From positions 1,178,001 through 1,242,000 of the forward strand of contig JAPYXD010000045.1 in the NCBI GenBank assembly GCA_030998225.1: a DNA stretch of 64,000 nt, written 5' to 3'. Numbering within the stretch: position 1 is the stretch's first letter; each line of letters starts with the position of its first letter. The notes beneath the pieces are model-generated. The model worked only from the letters and a program-made list of their open reading frames with translations, was not told the origin of the DNA and searched no databases. This document shows, one piece after another, positions 11,850 through 22,311 of this stretch. A program made the translations under genes and the position numbers. Origin of the DNA: Diplolepis rosae (lineage: Eukaryota > Arthropoda > Insecta > Hymenoptera > Diplolepididae).

Positions 11850-14150
11850 AGTTCCTGCAGCTCAACCTCAGAAGGAGGAAGGATGCCCAGGACCTCCTGA
11901 TGCAGACTGCCAGGGAGAGGGGGGCTGATGTGCTGTTCATTAATGAGCAGTACAAGTGGTCCGATAACTCTGCTTGGTATCAGGATGCATCAAGGAGGGC
12001 CGGGATCCTTGTTTGTAACCCTGATTTGGGCGTCGGGGACTTCCTGGAGACCGACGCGGGGTTCGTTTGGGTGGAGATGGCGGGTGTGCGTGTGTACAGC
12101 TGCTACTTCTCTCCCAACGATCCCTTCGAGATCTTCGAGACCCAGATCCTCATCGATGAGCTTGGTTGGGTCTGCCCTGCTGGGTCGTTTGAAGCTGCTG
12201 TGCGCTCGGTGAGGTAGAAGGTGGTCGCGGCTTGTGACTACTCGATGCCTCACCGTAAGCGCAGGCAAGCCAAGGGTTCGATGTACTGGTGGAACGACCA
12301 GTTGGCAGCCCTACGTCGAGAATGCCTCACAGCGCGGAGAAAATTCACCCGTTCAAAGGGGGATGCTACGCTGCACGAGGCATGGAAAGGGGCAAAAACA
12401 GCTTTCAGGCGAGGCATTAAGAAAAGCCGACTTTAATGCTGGAAAGACTTGATCGGTGAGGTCGAGAAGGATCCATGGGGTCTCGCCTTCAAAATAGTCA
12501 CGAAGAGATTGGTGACTAGAAGAAAGACCCCGGGCCTGGATAATCCCGATCGAGTCAAGTACATTGTGCGAAGCTTGTTTCCACACGTGGAGCCGTTCCA
12601 AAGACAGGACCGAAGTTCCTGCCTGGTCCGGCGCGAAGAACTCTTCACTCTCGAAGAACTAAAGAGAGCGGGTGGAAGGCTTAAGGCAAATACAGCGCCG
12701 GGTATCGACGGGGTGCCGAACGAGATCCTCAAAGAGGTGATCGGGGCATACCCGGAGATCCTCCTGGAAGCCTTTAACTCCTGTCTTCGGGATGGGATGT
12801 TCTTCGCAGATTGGAAGAAGCAGAGGTTGGTCCTGCTGAGGAAGGGCAACAAACCTCTAGGGGTTGCCTCGTCGTATAGACCAATATGCCTATTGGATAC
12901 GATGGGGAAGTTTCTGGAGGAGTTGATTCATACAACGGCTTCAGGCTCTCTTGGTTGGGGAGAACGAGCTCTCGGAAAACCAGTTCGGATTCAGGAAAGG
13001 CAGGTCCACTGTGGGCGCCATCCAAGCTGTGGTTAACATCGCCACAAATACAAGAAAAGAAACTGGTAAGCGTAAGGGATTCTGTGCGTTGATTAGCATT
13101 GACATACGCAATGCGTTTAATACCGCGAGATGGGACATCTGCATCGAGGCGATGATGCGGAAAAAGGTTCCAGACTACCTGTTGCGAATGATAGATGACT
13201 ATCTGAGCGACAGGTGGGTGATATACGAGGGCGACAAATGGTCTCTCAAAGAAGAGATGACATGTGGCGCTCCTCAAGGGTCGCGGGTGGGTCCACTCGT
13301 TTGGAATATCATGTACGATGACTTTCTGCGCATGGACCTACCTGCTGGAACGAGCATCGTCGGCTTCGCGGATGACGCACTTGTCGTGTGCGCCGCTGAC
13401 GACGTCAGAATCCTAGAGCTGAGGATCAATGAAAGTCTGTGGCGAGCAAAGCAGTGGTTGGATGGCAGAGGTCTTAAAATGGCCCCTGAGAAAACCGAGG
13501 CTTTGCTCGTTACGGACAGGAGATCCTTCCAATATCCGAGGATCGTTCTCGGAGAGTATGAAGTCGAGTGGAAAACAAGCATTAAGTACCTGGGGGTGCA
13601 GCTGGATCGTAGGCTTAGCTTTGGCGAACACCTAAAGATCGCAGCTGCCAAAGCCATCCAATGTGGAGCGAAATTGGCCCGGCTTATGCCAAACATTGGT
13701 GGATCCAGGGAAGCGAAAAGAAGATTGGTGGCGAGCGTGGTCCATTCGAAGCTGCTTTATGCAGCTCCAGTCTGGGCAATGCCTTGCAAAACCATGCTAT
13801 CCACAAGAAGCTGTTCTCGGCGCAGAGACTTGTCGCGCTGAGAATAGTTTCGGCATATAGAACTATCTCCACGAGCGCTGTGCTGGTCCTGGCGAGCGTC
13901 CCGCCAATAGATTTATTGGCGGAGGAAAGGCAGGAAACCTTTCAGCTTCGCAGGGAGCTTACCTGCGCCGACCTGCAGGAAATCGCTCGCGGGAAGGAGG
14001 CCATCCGCAAGGATAGAAGGCGCAGACTCGTCGAGAAATGGCAGATGAGATTGGTTCGAAAGAGGGGGTTTTTTGGTTTTAACAGGTATGCCTATACCCG
14101 TCCTAGGACAGTCCTTTACAACGTCTATAAAAGATTTTGCCATTTTTCCT
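11847..14150 (+). pseudogene. R1-clade LINE copy B, ORF2 with internal endonuclease deletion
   Basis: ORF2 opens at the ORF1 stop, as in copy A. The endonuclease N-terminus is clear (LQLNLRR, INEQ), but at about 12150 the reading jumps from ...FETQIL directly to IDELGW. Copy A has a long stretch in between, including the GDFNSK and SDH catalytic blocks. A stop follows near 12217. RT resumes from 12449 (APGIDGVPNEI near 12700) and frame changes at about 12920-12960. The catalytic block GFADDALVV lies near 13360. The C-terminal region is shifted again after 13800 and ends near 14150. Retrotransposition in cis is not possible for this copy. Confidence 0.85.
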
Positions 14151-14168
14151 CCTCACCAAAAAAAAATA

Positions 14169-14726
14169 CCCTAGCGGACCCGTGTGAGAGAACGGTCATA
14201 GAATACTGTGACCGTTCTCTGACTGTTCTATGACCGTTCTATGACCTCGCATTATTACGGCTAAGAACGGTAAAAAATACATTAAAAGCTTTGCAATTAT
14301 GATTCTGTGTCGAAATTTGGATTAGAAGGTGAAGCAATAAATACAATTATCTTATTTTTCAGCGATAAAAACTAGAAAAACCTAATACCTGTCATTGAAG
14401 GCAGTGCAGTGGTTCACAATTGGCGGAACGTCTCCACCGTGAAGGTTTACTATTGGTGGAGACGTTCCGCAAATGGTGAACTACTGCACTGCCTTCAATG
14501 ACAGGTACATGATGTATTCCTAGTTTTTATCGCTGAAAAATTAGATGATTGTATTTATTGCTTCACCTTCTAATCCAAATTTCGCCACAGAATCATAATT
14601 GCAAAGCTTTTAATGTATTTTTTACCGTTCTTAGCCGTAATAATGCGAGGTCATAGAACGGTCATAGAACAGTCAGAGAACGGTCAGAGTATTCTATGAC
14701 CGTTCTCTGATACGGGTCCACTAGGG
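14169..14726. mobile_element. Palindromic MITE with TA target duplication
   Basis: A nearly perfect inverted repeat. The left end CCCTAGCGGACCCGTGTGAG mirrors the right end CTGATACGGGTCCACTAGGG. The arms (about 270 bp each) meet around 14435-14455 in a GTGGAGACGTTCCGC inverted pair. Dinucleotide TA flanks both ends (14167-14168 and 14727-14728), as in Tc1/mariner-related MITEs. Its original left 12 bp also stand at 9910-9921, separated by LINE copy B. The unoccupied locus would have had one TA between the sequence before 9908 and the sequence after 14728. No coding frame. Confidence 0.85.
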
Positions 14727-14728
14727 TA

Positions 14729-15549
14729 GTTACAATTAGGCAACGCACATATGTGATATGCAATATATAATATAAGTGACTCCATCATAATATATCCTTT
14801 TTTTCATATTGATCGTAACAGTATCGTTGTAAAGGTGTTGAAATTTATGGGCTGCAGCACGTGGTTGGTTTCAGATGCCATGCCTGCCGGGTGATGAACA
14901 GCGATTTTTGGCAGTGCCTTTCAAGCTGGTGTTAATAATAAAACAATAGAAAGAAAACGACCAGAAAAGAAAATAAAATAAAAGAATTTTTCAAGCAGCT
15001 CTCAGACCATCCTTGACAATTTCGTGTTTTATAAAGAAGGGTGGTTTTGGGCTTAATCCTGTCGTTGTCGGTCGAGGTAAAATAATTCAACGTGATTTAC
15101 CACATTACAACCCCACGTTTCATCTTCCACTTTGACGTCAACTTTCTCAGACACAATGGAATTGATGAAAATTAAGTCGATGTTTGAGAATTTATTGGTG
15201 GCTTTATGAATGTGGGTCCGGGTGATTCTTTGTTCTCAATTAGAAAAGAAGTCACAATCTTAAGAAATGCTTTAAGCTCTAGAACCGACGCGAAACTGAG
15301 ACCCTGTTCACGACGAATTGGTCGTCCTCATGGCAAGAAAAAAGGCTCAAGAAGGGGTTTCTGTCGAACTCATAACCCATGATCACAGAGCCGAAATTTT
15401 ATCAAAGTTTAGTCTGACCGCGATTTAACGTAAACATCCGTAGCTCGAAGCACGGACAAAGAAAAGTTATAAGCCAGATCGAATAATTACAACAGAAAAT
15501 AACGTCATATAAAAAATATTTGATAGAGTTTAAATTCATACCTTTACAA
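14729..15549. other. Intergenic, no gene seen
   Basis: Mixed sequence after the MITE. The portion nearest 15550 may be a remnant of the neighbouring minus-strand LINE, but I cannot follow its protein past about 15560. No other element recognised. Confidence 0.4.
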
Positions 15550-16060
15550 TTAAACAGAATCACAGTTCCGACGAGTGTAATGGGCGTTAAAGTCACCCAT
15601 AAGAATAGTGTGTTTGTTGTTATTGACATTATTTATAACTAAATCCCATTCTAATTGAGTAAGTGTGCCAGGTGATCTGTAGCAAGCAATTATATCAATC
15701 GGTTGTTTAAGATTGTTAATAGTGAGACCTTCTATTTCCACGGTGATATCTGGACTGGTGAGATTTTTTATTTCAGTGTAAGCTAGGTGTCTGCGTATTA
15801 GAATCAAGATTTATCCTCCTTGTCGATTGAGAAGATCTATGCGAAAAGTTTTGAAGCCTGTTATGTCAAGAACTCCGTTGTTGTCGTTATTGAGCCAGGT
15901 GTCGTCATCGTTTAGCCAAGTTTCTACACACATAAATATGTCAACGTTTTGCAAAATTTTTTTGAGTTCTTTTTGAGCGATATGCTTCTGGCGTTCCAGT
16001 AGAGAATTCGTAAATTTGTGTTCAGAAAGTTAGCTATTTTAGTGTGTTTTTATTTCATGG
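15550..16060 (-). pseudogene. LINE C, ORF2 endonuclease domain
   Basis: Minus-strand endonuclease of a non-LTR element. LRILYWNARSI lies near 16010, a CVETWL block near 15935, and ACYRSPG near 15680. The catalytic MGDFNAH block lies near 15590, after which similarity ends at about 15560. One stop and one frameshift near 15810-15990 break it. It begins directly after the ORF1 remnant at 16055, the normal two-ORF order. RT is absent. Whether it belongs to the same family as the LINE at 5580-8275 cannot be decided, because the two fragments barely overlap in domain content. Confidence 0.75.
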
Positions 16061-17385
16061 TGAGTCCTCTGGCGGAGCTTGTTTTTGCGGGATTTCTTCA
16101 GTTTCATTATCAGATTCTGAATTTGTAGCGCGTTGTTTTCCTAGCTTCTTTTTGATGCAGGTGAATGTCTTTTTCAGTGATGTGTCGACGTGTGGATATG
16201 TTTTTTCTATCATGTTAATTAGACCTAATATATCATTTGTGTATTCCAGAGAAAGACTTACAATAAGTACCAGGTCTAGAAGTATGAAACCGGAATTTTT
16301 TTGCAAAACTTACACGTCTGTTGCATGAAAATGATCAAAAATATTTTATTCAAAGTAATCTCCATTGCTATTTACACATTTTTTCCACCTCTCCGGAAGG
16401 TGTTGAATGCCACGCCAATAAAACTGTTCGTCTTTTAAATTAAACCAGTTATCCAGCCATTCTCGTACATTTTCGTACGAAGTGAAGCGTTGTTCAGCGA
16501 GAGCGTAGCCCAGTGATGCGAACAGATGGTAATCCAACGGAGCCAGGTCTGGAGAATAAGCGGCATGCACCAGTATTTCCCAACTGAAAGTCTCGATCGT
16601 TTCCTTGACCCGTTTCGCTGCATGTGATGGGACATTATCGTGAAGAAAAATGACTTTGTGTTGCCTTCTTCGATAATCCAGTCGTTTTTCTTGTAATGTT
16701 CGATTTAAATCGATAGTTTGCTGTTGGTAGCGATTCGTGTTGACAGTTTCACCAGGATTTAGCAGCTCATAATAGACAACACCCTTCTGATTCCACCAAA
16801 CGCACTTTTTCGGTGGTTTTCCACGATCTTCGTTTCTCACATCAAAATTACCACTATTGAATTTTATAAACCACTCGAAACACTGTGTTTTGCCAAGAGC
16901 ATGTTCACCGTAAGCTTCGACAAGCATTCGATACTATTCTGCAGCAGTTTTCTTCAAGTGCTAACAAAAAACCAATGCTGTCCGCAAATCGTAGTTCGTA
17001 GGCACAAAACTCGACATGTTGATGCTTGTAGTCGGAATGATAGTATGTGTGCGTGGTTGGGCTTAGAGAGACTTGCGCGAATTTCTGTGACGCTAGATAC
17101 CGGCTTCATATTTTTCTCTTTTAAAGTTTGTAGAATCCATGAATTTGTTATTACAGGGTTTATGTGAGAGTTTACGACTCTTTTGTTTTTTCTCATTAGT
17201 GGCCTGATTTTAAAAGCATACTGATTAACTTGTATAACTCTATTTGTGACTTTGTTAGCATTTTCCTCGCTATCAAAGAAGACACAGACACGCTTACCAT
17301 ATGTTTTTGATATATGTCTAATATGTACAGGATCTATGTTGTTTTCCAGTCCATCAATGTAGTCATCGTTGGTGCAATTATGCAC
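16055..17385 (-). pseudogene. LINE C, ORF1, interrupted by mariner B
   Basis: Two minus-strand coding pieces flank mariner B. The upstream piece (17385-16970) contains ITNSWILQTLKEKNMKPVSS and ends at a HILSFRLQ stretch. The downstream piece (16306-16055) ends with an acidic, Gln/Pro-rich tail before ORF2. The order fits the ORF1 protein of an RNase H-type or Jockey-like LINE, though I see no zinc knuckle. The start lies at or beyond 17385, where the AT-rich repeat beginning with CACTGAG abuts. Confidence 0.6.
16322..16965 (-). mobile_element. mariner copy B with internal deletion
   Basis: A minus-strand mariner inside LINE C ORF1. From 16927 a 193-residue frame reads from the N-terminal HTH region (EYGEHALGKTQCFEWF-like block) to RGKPPKK. 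It then jumps straight to CVWWNQKGVVYYELL, so the second HTH and the block with the first catalytic Asp are missing. Downstream HDNVPSHA (second Asp) and YSPDLAPLDYHLF (third Asp) are intact, and the frame is open to the natural end (SNGDYFE, about 16349). The 5' end and left ITR are absent. It is a defective copy, distinct from mariner A. Confidence 0.85.
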
Positions 17386-19608
17386 TGAGAAAAAAGAATA
17401 TTTGAATCAAAGAATATTTCTTTGATTCAAATAAATGGTTGAGCTGGATGGTGACGAATAAATATTTTTTTAGATCAAAGAAATATTTTTATTGTCTTTA
17501 AAAAATGAATAATTAAAGCAAAAAAATGTTTTTCTAGTACTATTAAATATTCATTAGAATGAATAAATATGTTATTAACATTGTGTAGCAATTATTTGAT
17601 AAGAGAAGTAAATTCTTTGATGTAAAATGATGTGATGCATGTTCAAAGAAACAATGGATTAATTCAAAAAAATTTGCATTGGTTCAAGTAAATTTGTTTT
17701 GCATTCCAATATATGATTCCTTGTTTGTAATGAGCGCATTGTAAATTGAGACAAATATTTCTTTGAAATGAGGAGATAATTTTTGGTTAGATTAAATAAT
17801 TATTTGCTCCGAAGATGTGATTTACTGTTTAAAATGGTCAAGCAGTAAAGTGTATTGAGTACTAATGGATGCAAAGAACGATAATATTGCCTATGTTTAG
17901 TTAGAGATTTGTGTCAAAAAGATGTTACTGATATGAATAAACGTGTTTTCAAATTTAAGAAATTTTCCTTAAATTTAAAGTAATATAAACTTCATGAATT
18001 GTAAGGAGTTAAATAAAATGTTGTCATGGTTCTCTTAAATAACAAAAAAATTCTTACCTCGAACCTGCCATTAGTCATCAGATACATACATGTATAAACA
18101 TCATACAATTACTTTCACACTATTCAGTCGCAGCTAATTATATTTTCTATTACAAATACACTTAAGTATACAACTTCGCAAATATAAACCTAATAACTAA
18201 AACTTATATATAGGACGATACGCTTTCGTCGAATCACGCACACGCTTGCTTACAATCCTGAGACATAAAACTTGGAACTTTCTTATATAGTGACTGCAAA
18301 AGTTATTCAGAGCTTGTGACAGTAAGTGTCGTGACTAGGGCTTTTGAGCCTCACTCAAGTAAAAATAAATCAACTCTTTTTATAAATTATTCATAAAATT
18401 TTTTTTTTATTCATTATAATTATGATTATTGATAAATATATAATATAATTATTAATTAATATTTAGCATACATTTTTATTATAACTATACGTATGAAGTT
18501 TAATGAAACTAAATTTTAAAATATATATTAATTAAAAGGAAATTCTTTTATTTTCTGTGTTGTATATTTTCAAAGTATAAATTATACAATTGTGAATTTC
18601 AAATTATTATTTTACCTAAGAAATTTATGTAAATTTTAAATATTTTGTAGATTTTTTAGATTTTATGTTATAAATTTATCAAGACTTTTGCTTTTTAAAT
18701 TTATGTAAAATCAATTTAATTTAAAAAAACCTAAGTGAAAAATAAAGAAGTAATTATAAATGAATTAAGTTTTAAATGATATATTTGATGTTGTGAATCA
18801 AAATGAATATTTCCTTTGAAGAGACTGATAAATCTTCAACCCTATGAAATATATTCCACATTTGAAAGTATGTATATGTATGTTTATATCAACTATGACA
18901 AACAGTTGAATAGAAAAAAATGTATACTATGGTGGGACGAATATTTGTTTGGAATGATACATTTCAAGTTGATAATGAGAGCGAATGTTTCTTAGAACGA
19001 GAATGATGAATTTTCAATTCTATGGAAAATATGTTTCAAGTTTAAGAAACATGTGATCATAACAACTATGCCAAACGTTTAAATGGAATAAACAAATTTT
19101 TCAAACGAAAAATACCACAGTTTTTACAAAAAAATACTTCATTCTTTTAAAAAAATGGTTTGTTTGGTCTAAATTATTCCATATTCATAATGAAGGCGAA
19201 TATTTCCTAGGAGGAATCCAATAAACATTTAATTATATGAAATATGTTTCATGTTTAAAAAATATGTTGTCATAACAAATATGGCAAACCTTTAAATTAA
19301 ATAAACAAATTTTTTAAACGAAAAATACCTGCAGTTTTTTCAAAAAGATATTTCTTTCTTTTAAAAAATTGGTTTTCTTGGTTTAAATTATTTTATATTG
19401 ATAATGTAGGCGGATATTTCCCAGGAGAAATCTAATAAAGATTTAATTCTACAAAATATGTTGCACGTTCAAAAAGATTGACAATTGTAACAATGATGCC
19501 AAACATTTATATAAAAGAAATTATTTATTTTAACTGAACGTACTTGCAGTCATTTCAACAAAATATCGTTTTCTTTGAAATAAATGTTCTTTTTTGAATG
19601 AATTCTTC
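17383..19608. repeat. AT-rich repeat element, left part (split by the LTR element)
   Basis: The region begins CACTGAGAAAAAAGAATATTTG at 17383. The inverse of a similar end (AAATATTTTTTTGAGTG) closes at 36313, beyond the LTR element. It has many short ATTTCTTTGATTCAA-type inverted motifs and no coding frame. The LTR element inserted at 19608/36014, with CTTC duplicated, so this part and 36014-36313 were once continuous. Family and target duplication are not clear. Confidence 0.45.
18805..19608. repeat. Tandem repeat, about 215-bp unit
   Basis: A recurring block (gaatatttcc ... aaatatgtttca ... caaattttt...aaacgaaaaatacc) starts near 18805, 18983, 19198 and 19413. The last spacings are 215 bp, and the first unit is shorter and more diverged. 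The array is cut by the LTR insertion at 19609 and appears to continue after 36014. Confidence 0.65.
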
Positions 19609-21344
19609 TGTCACGTATCCATGACAGTTATATTATATATTATAATCATATAAAATTATTATGCTATTATATCATATAACACGTTTTATTGTTGCTATAA
19701 ATATTGTTGCTAGATACATGTAACTGTTTTTATAAATAATTTCACTATTACTATTAACTAAAATATCAATAAACAATTGATTTTATTGATAAAATACTAA
19801 TTAAAACGAATATTACCTTTTATTATTATTAACTATTATTATTACTATTGTTAATAATAACAATTAACGAAATGCAACAAATGTTATATAACAACAATAT
19901 TATTTCAACCTTTATATTTAAAATTATTATTAATCACTATTATTATTAATATTTAATATTTTTATTAACATTAATTGTCAAAATGCAACAAATATTAAAT
20001 AATAACAATGTTACTTCAATTTCTTGATTTGCATAATTATCAATCACTTTCATTATAATTATTTCATATTGTTATTGAATTTGCAACAAATATTATAATA
20101 ATGTTACTTCAAATTTTATAATAATAATGTTTATAATAATTATCATTATTGTTAGTATTCTTATTTGATGTTAATCAACAATCAGCAATTAATTATAAAA
20201 TACGTTCTTTTAATAACTATTACTATTATGTTATTTTATAAACAAAAGCAATGTTTAAATATAAAGATTAATAGAATTATAAACAAATCATAATCACCAT
20301 CTATGTACAACAATTGTATTATAGTTACTCTATTACTTACCTATGTATACAAATAATGTCATTGACCCTTGCGACTAAATCTACCTAAAAACCTGATGGT
20401 ACGGGTTTACACAGCCCTTGAGAAGATGTGAGTACACCCAAACCACGAAAGCATGACCCACACGGACTTGGAAAATCGGTGTGAGTCCCTAAGCTCACCA
20501 ACGCAGCACACCAGCAAACTGGCCCATAGTCTCAACTCACCACACTGACACCTAAGATTCTAATGGACTTCGAAAAAGCTAACTATTACAAAATCAAATT
20601 CCCATACTTTCTACCTCCGAGTTGAGACTATAGACGACAATATAAGCCAGGCTGCAAGGCCTAAACACAAGTCTAAGCGCGTCGGAGTCTGAGTCGAAGC
20701 GAGTCTAAGGGAGCGTACAATCAAGCAGCATCGCTAGAACCGGTTTTCGTCGCCGTACCGCAATAAATCTAAGTGGCCGTAATTTCCACGTGTTCGGGAA
20801 AACCAATATAATAACAACAGAGTGAATTTAAATAAAACTGGATTTAGTGTCATTGTAATCAAGGAATCAAAATAAGGATACCTGTTAAACTAAGGATTGA
20901 CCTGCCACTGTTGGTGAACAAAGATAATTAGGGGAGGTACCCGATTAGCAGAGGATACACAGAGCTTAAAGGATTATCGCTTTCAAGAGGCCACCTCATC
21001 AATAACAACCGGTAAGTCAAATAACTTGTTTTTATTAAAGTTCTCTTTTCTTCTGAGCCCTTTAGACTCACGGCGTGTTTTTCTTTCGGGTTGGACCAAT
21101 CAGACTCGACCAACCAAAGGAAAACAGCCTGCAACCAACAACTAAAAAGTCGCTTGGGTTAAAATAAATTTTGTATTTTTATAATAAATTATTATTAACA
21201 ATAATTGTAATTTGATTCATTTGGCTTGTCCTCTACCCGGTTAATTGTTAATTTTAACAATAAACAGAGGAACATAGTTAGGGTAATCTGCTCTAGACTT
21301 TAGGTAGGAAATATTTATATTAATTTAAAACTTAGGACGTCACA
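19609..21344 (+). repeat. 5' LTR
   Basis: 1736-bp LTR, TG...CA. The first kilobase is very AT-rich with ATT-type simple sequence; the 3' third is less so. A TATAAG at 20641 lies upstream of a GC-richer stretch, giving a plausible transcription start near 20670. Several AATAAA motifs follow (about 20762, 20831 and 21260) and could serve as polyadenylation signals. It contains 44 bp (around 19680-19722, between TAAC repeats) missing from the 3' LTR. Confidence 0.9.
21012..21017 (+). promoter_or_regulatory. Consensus splice donor in the LTR leader
   Basis: The sequence CCG|GTAAGT is a near-ideal donor, located downstream of the presumed start of transcription. It is repeated in the 3' LTR at 35691-35696. 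It could feed all the acceptors found before the downstream genes. Confidence 0.5.
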
Positions 21345-21357
21345 GAGCTAATTATTC

Positions 21358-21371
21358 TGGTGCATCGGCCG
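21358..21371 (+). promoter_or_regulatory. Primer binding site, tRNA-Gly type
   Basis: TGGTGCATCGGCCG lies 13 nt after the 5' LTR. It is complementary to the conserved 3' end of eukaryotic tRNA-Gly (CCGATGC acceptor strand plus ACCA). Confidence 0.75.
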
Positions 21372-22311
21372 TTGGCAAACATCAAGCCTTTTGAATTTTA
21401 TGCAAATTTTTTTTTTGAATAGTCTTCATATTTTTTACAAAAATCTCCTGAAATTTCTTTAAAATAATTTCAGTTTGAGTTAAATTTTTCTGATAATTAA
21501 AATTATTTTTCTCAATAACCATTGAACAAGTCTACAAGTTGGTAGCAGTTTTAATTTTCTTAAAAAATTGAATACAAGAAAATCAAATATATTTTATTTT
21601 GCAACTTTAAATAAATAAATTATACATAAAAATATTATCAAAAATTATTATAATAATCATTCAAATTCAAATTCAAATTTCCTGTATTCAAGTTTTTACT
21701 ATCATAATATAATTTTAATAGGTGCCTCTATAAAATAATTTTTGTTAAACAAAAACAGTGCGTACGAGATTTAATTCAATATTGAGAAATATTTTGCCTC
21801 CGCATTTGAGAATTATAAGCTATTCTGTTTTATTTAAACTATGCCTAAAATTATATTTTAATTGATTTTTCTTCATTTTCGAAAAATTTTAAAAAACAAA
21901 TTTCATATTTTATAATTTCAAAATATTGCGCAGCTAAAATATTTTTATTATGATAAAAAATATAATAATAATAAAATATAAACAATTTTTCACCGTATAA
22001 AATATAAGATTTGGATTGTTTAAGGGAGGTTAAAACATTCTTTTACACAAATTTGATGCTCTAGATACATATATCATAAATTTTTATACAATTTTACACA
22101 AATTTTATAAAATTCATAAAAATTAAATTTCTGTTGTTTCTTCTTTGAATGTTTATTCTTATTTATTAAATTATTTAATTAAAATTCGTCAAATATACAA
22201 AAAAATTATATACATTTTATCTAAAATTTTTTTTTTTAATAAAAAATCGTTAAACCTAAAACCATTAAATTCAAAAAATTATATTTTTCATCGTCATGAT
22301 CTTGAATCCAA
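21372..22311. other. Untranslated leader, no gene seen
   Basis: Strongly AT-rich leader of about 940 bp between primer site and gag. No supported frame. It presumably carries packaging signals, which I cannot identify. Confidence 0.5.

Larger units (their letters stand above)
9922..14166 (+). mobile_element. R1-clade LINE copy B, full span with 16-bp target duplication
   Basis: The element runs from a GC-rich 5' UTR (9922-10740) through ORF1 and ORF2 to a short A-run at 14157-14166. The sequence aataccctagcggacc stands immediately before it (9906-9921) and again immediately after its A-run (14165-14180), allowing for shared A residues. That is a target-site duplication, and the target is the tip of the palindromic MITE that resumes at 14169. 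The 5' UTR contains iterated CTATAAACGGGTCTATCCC-like units (about 10045-10150). Length, two-ORF layout and poly(A) end fit the R1 clade, though the insertion is not in rDNA. Confidence 0.85.

Noticed and set aside
20928..21134. A 68-codon minus-strand frame present in both LTRs (also 35597-35803)
   Set aside because: The two copies are the same because the LTRs are about 99% alike; no protein features, and the frame runs antisense over the likely leader and splice donor.
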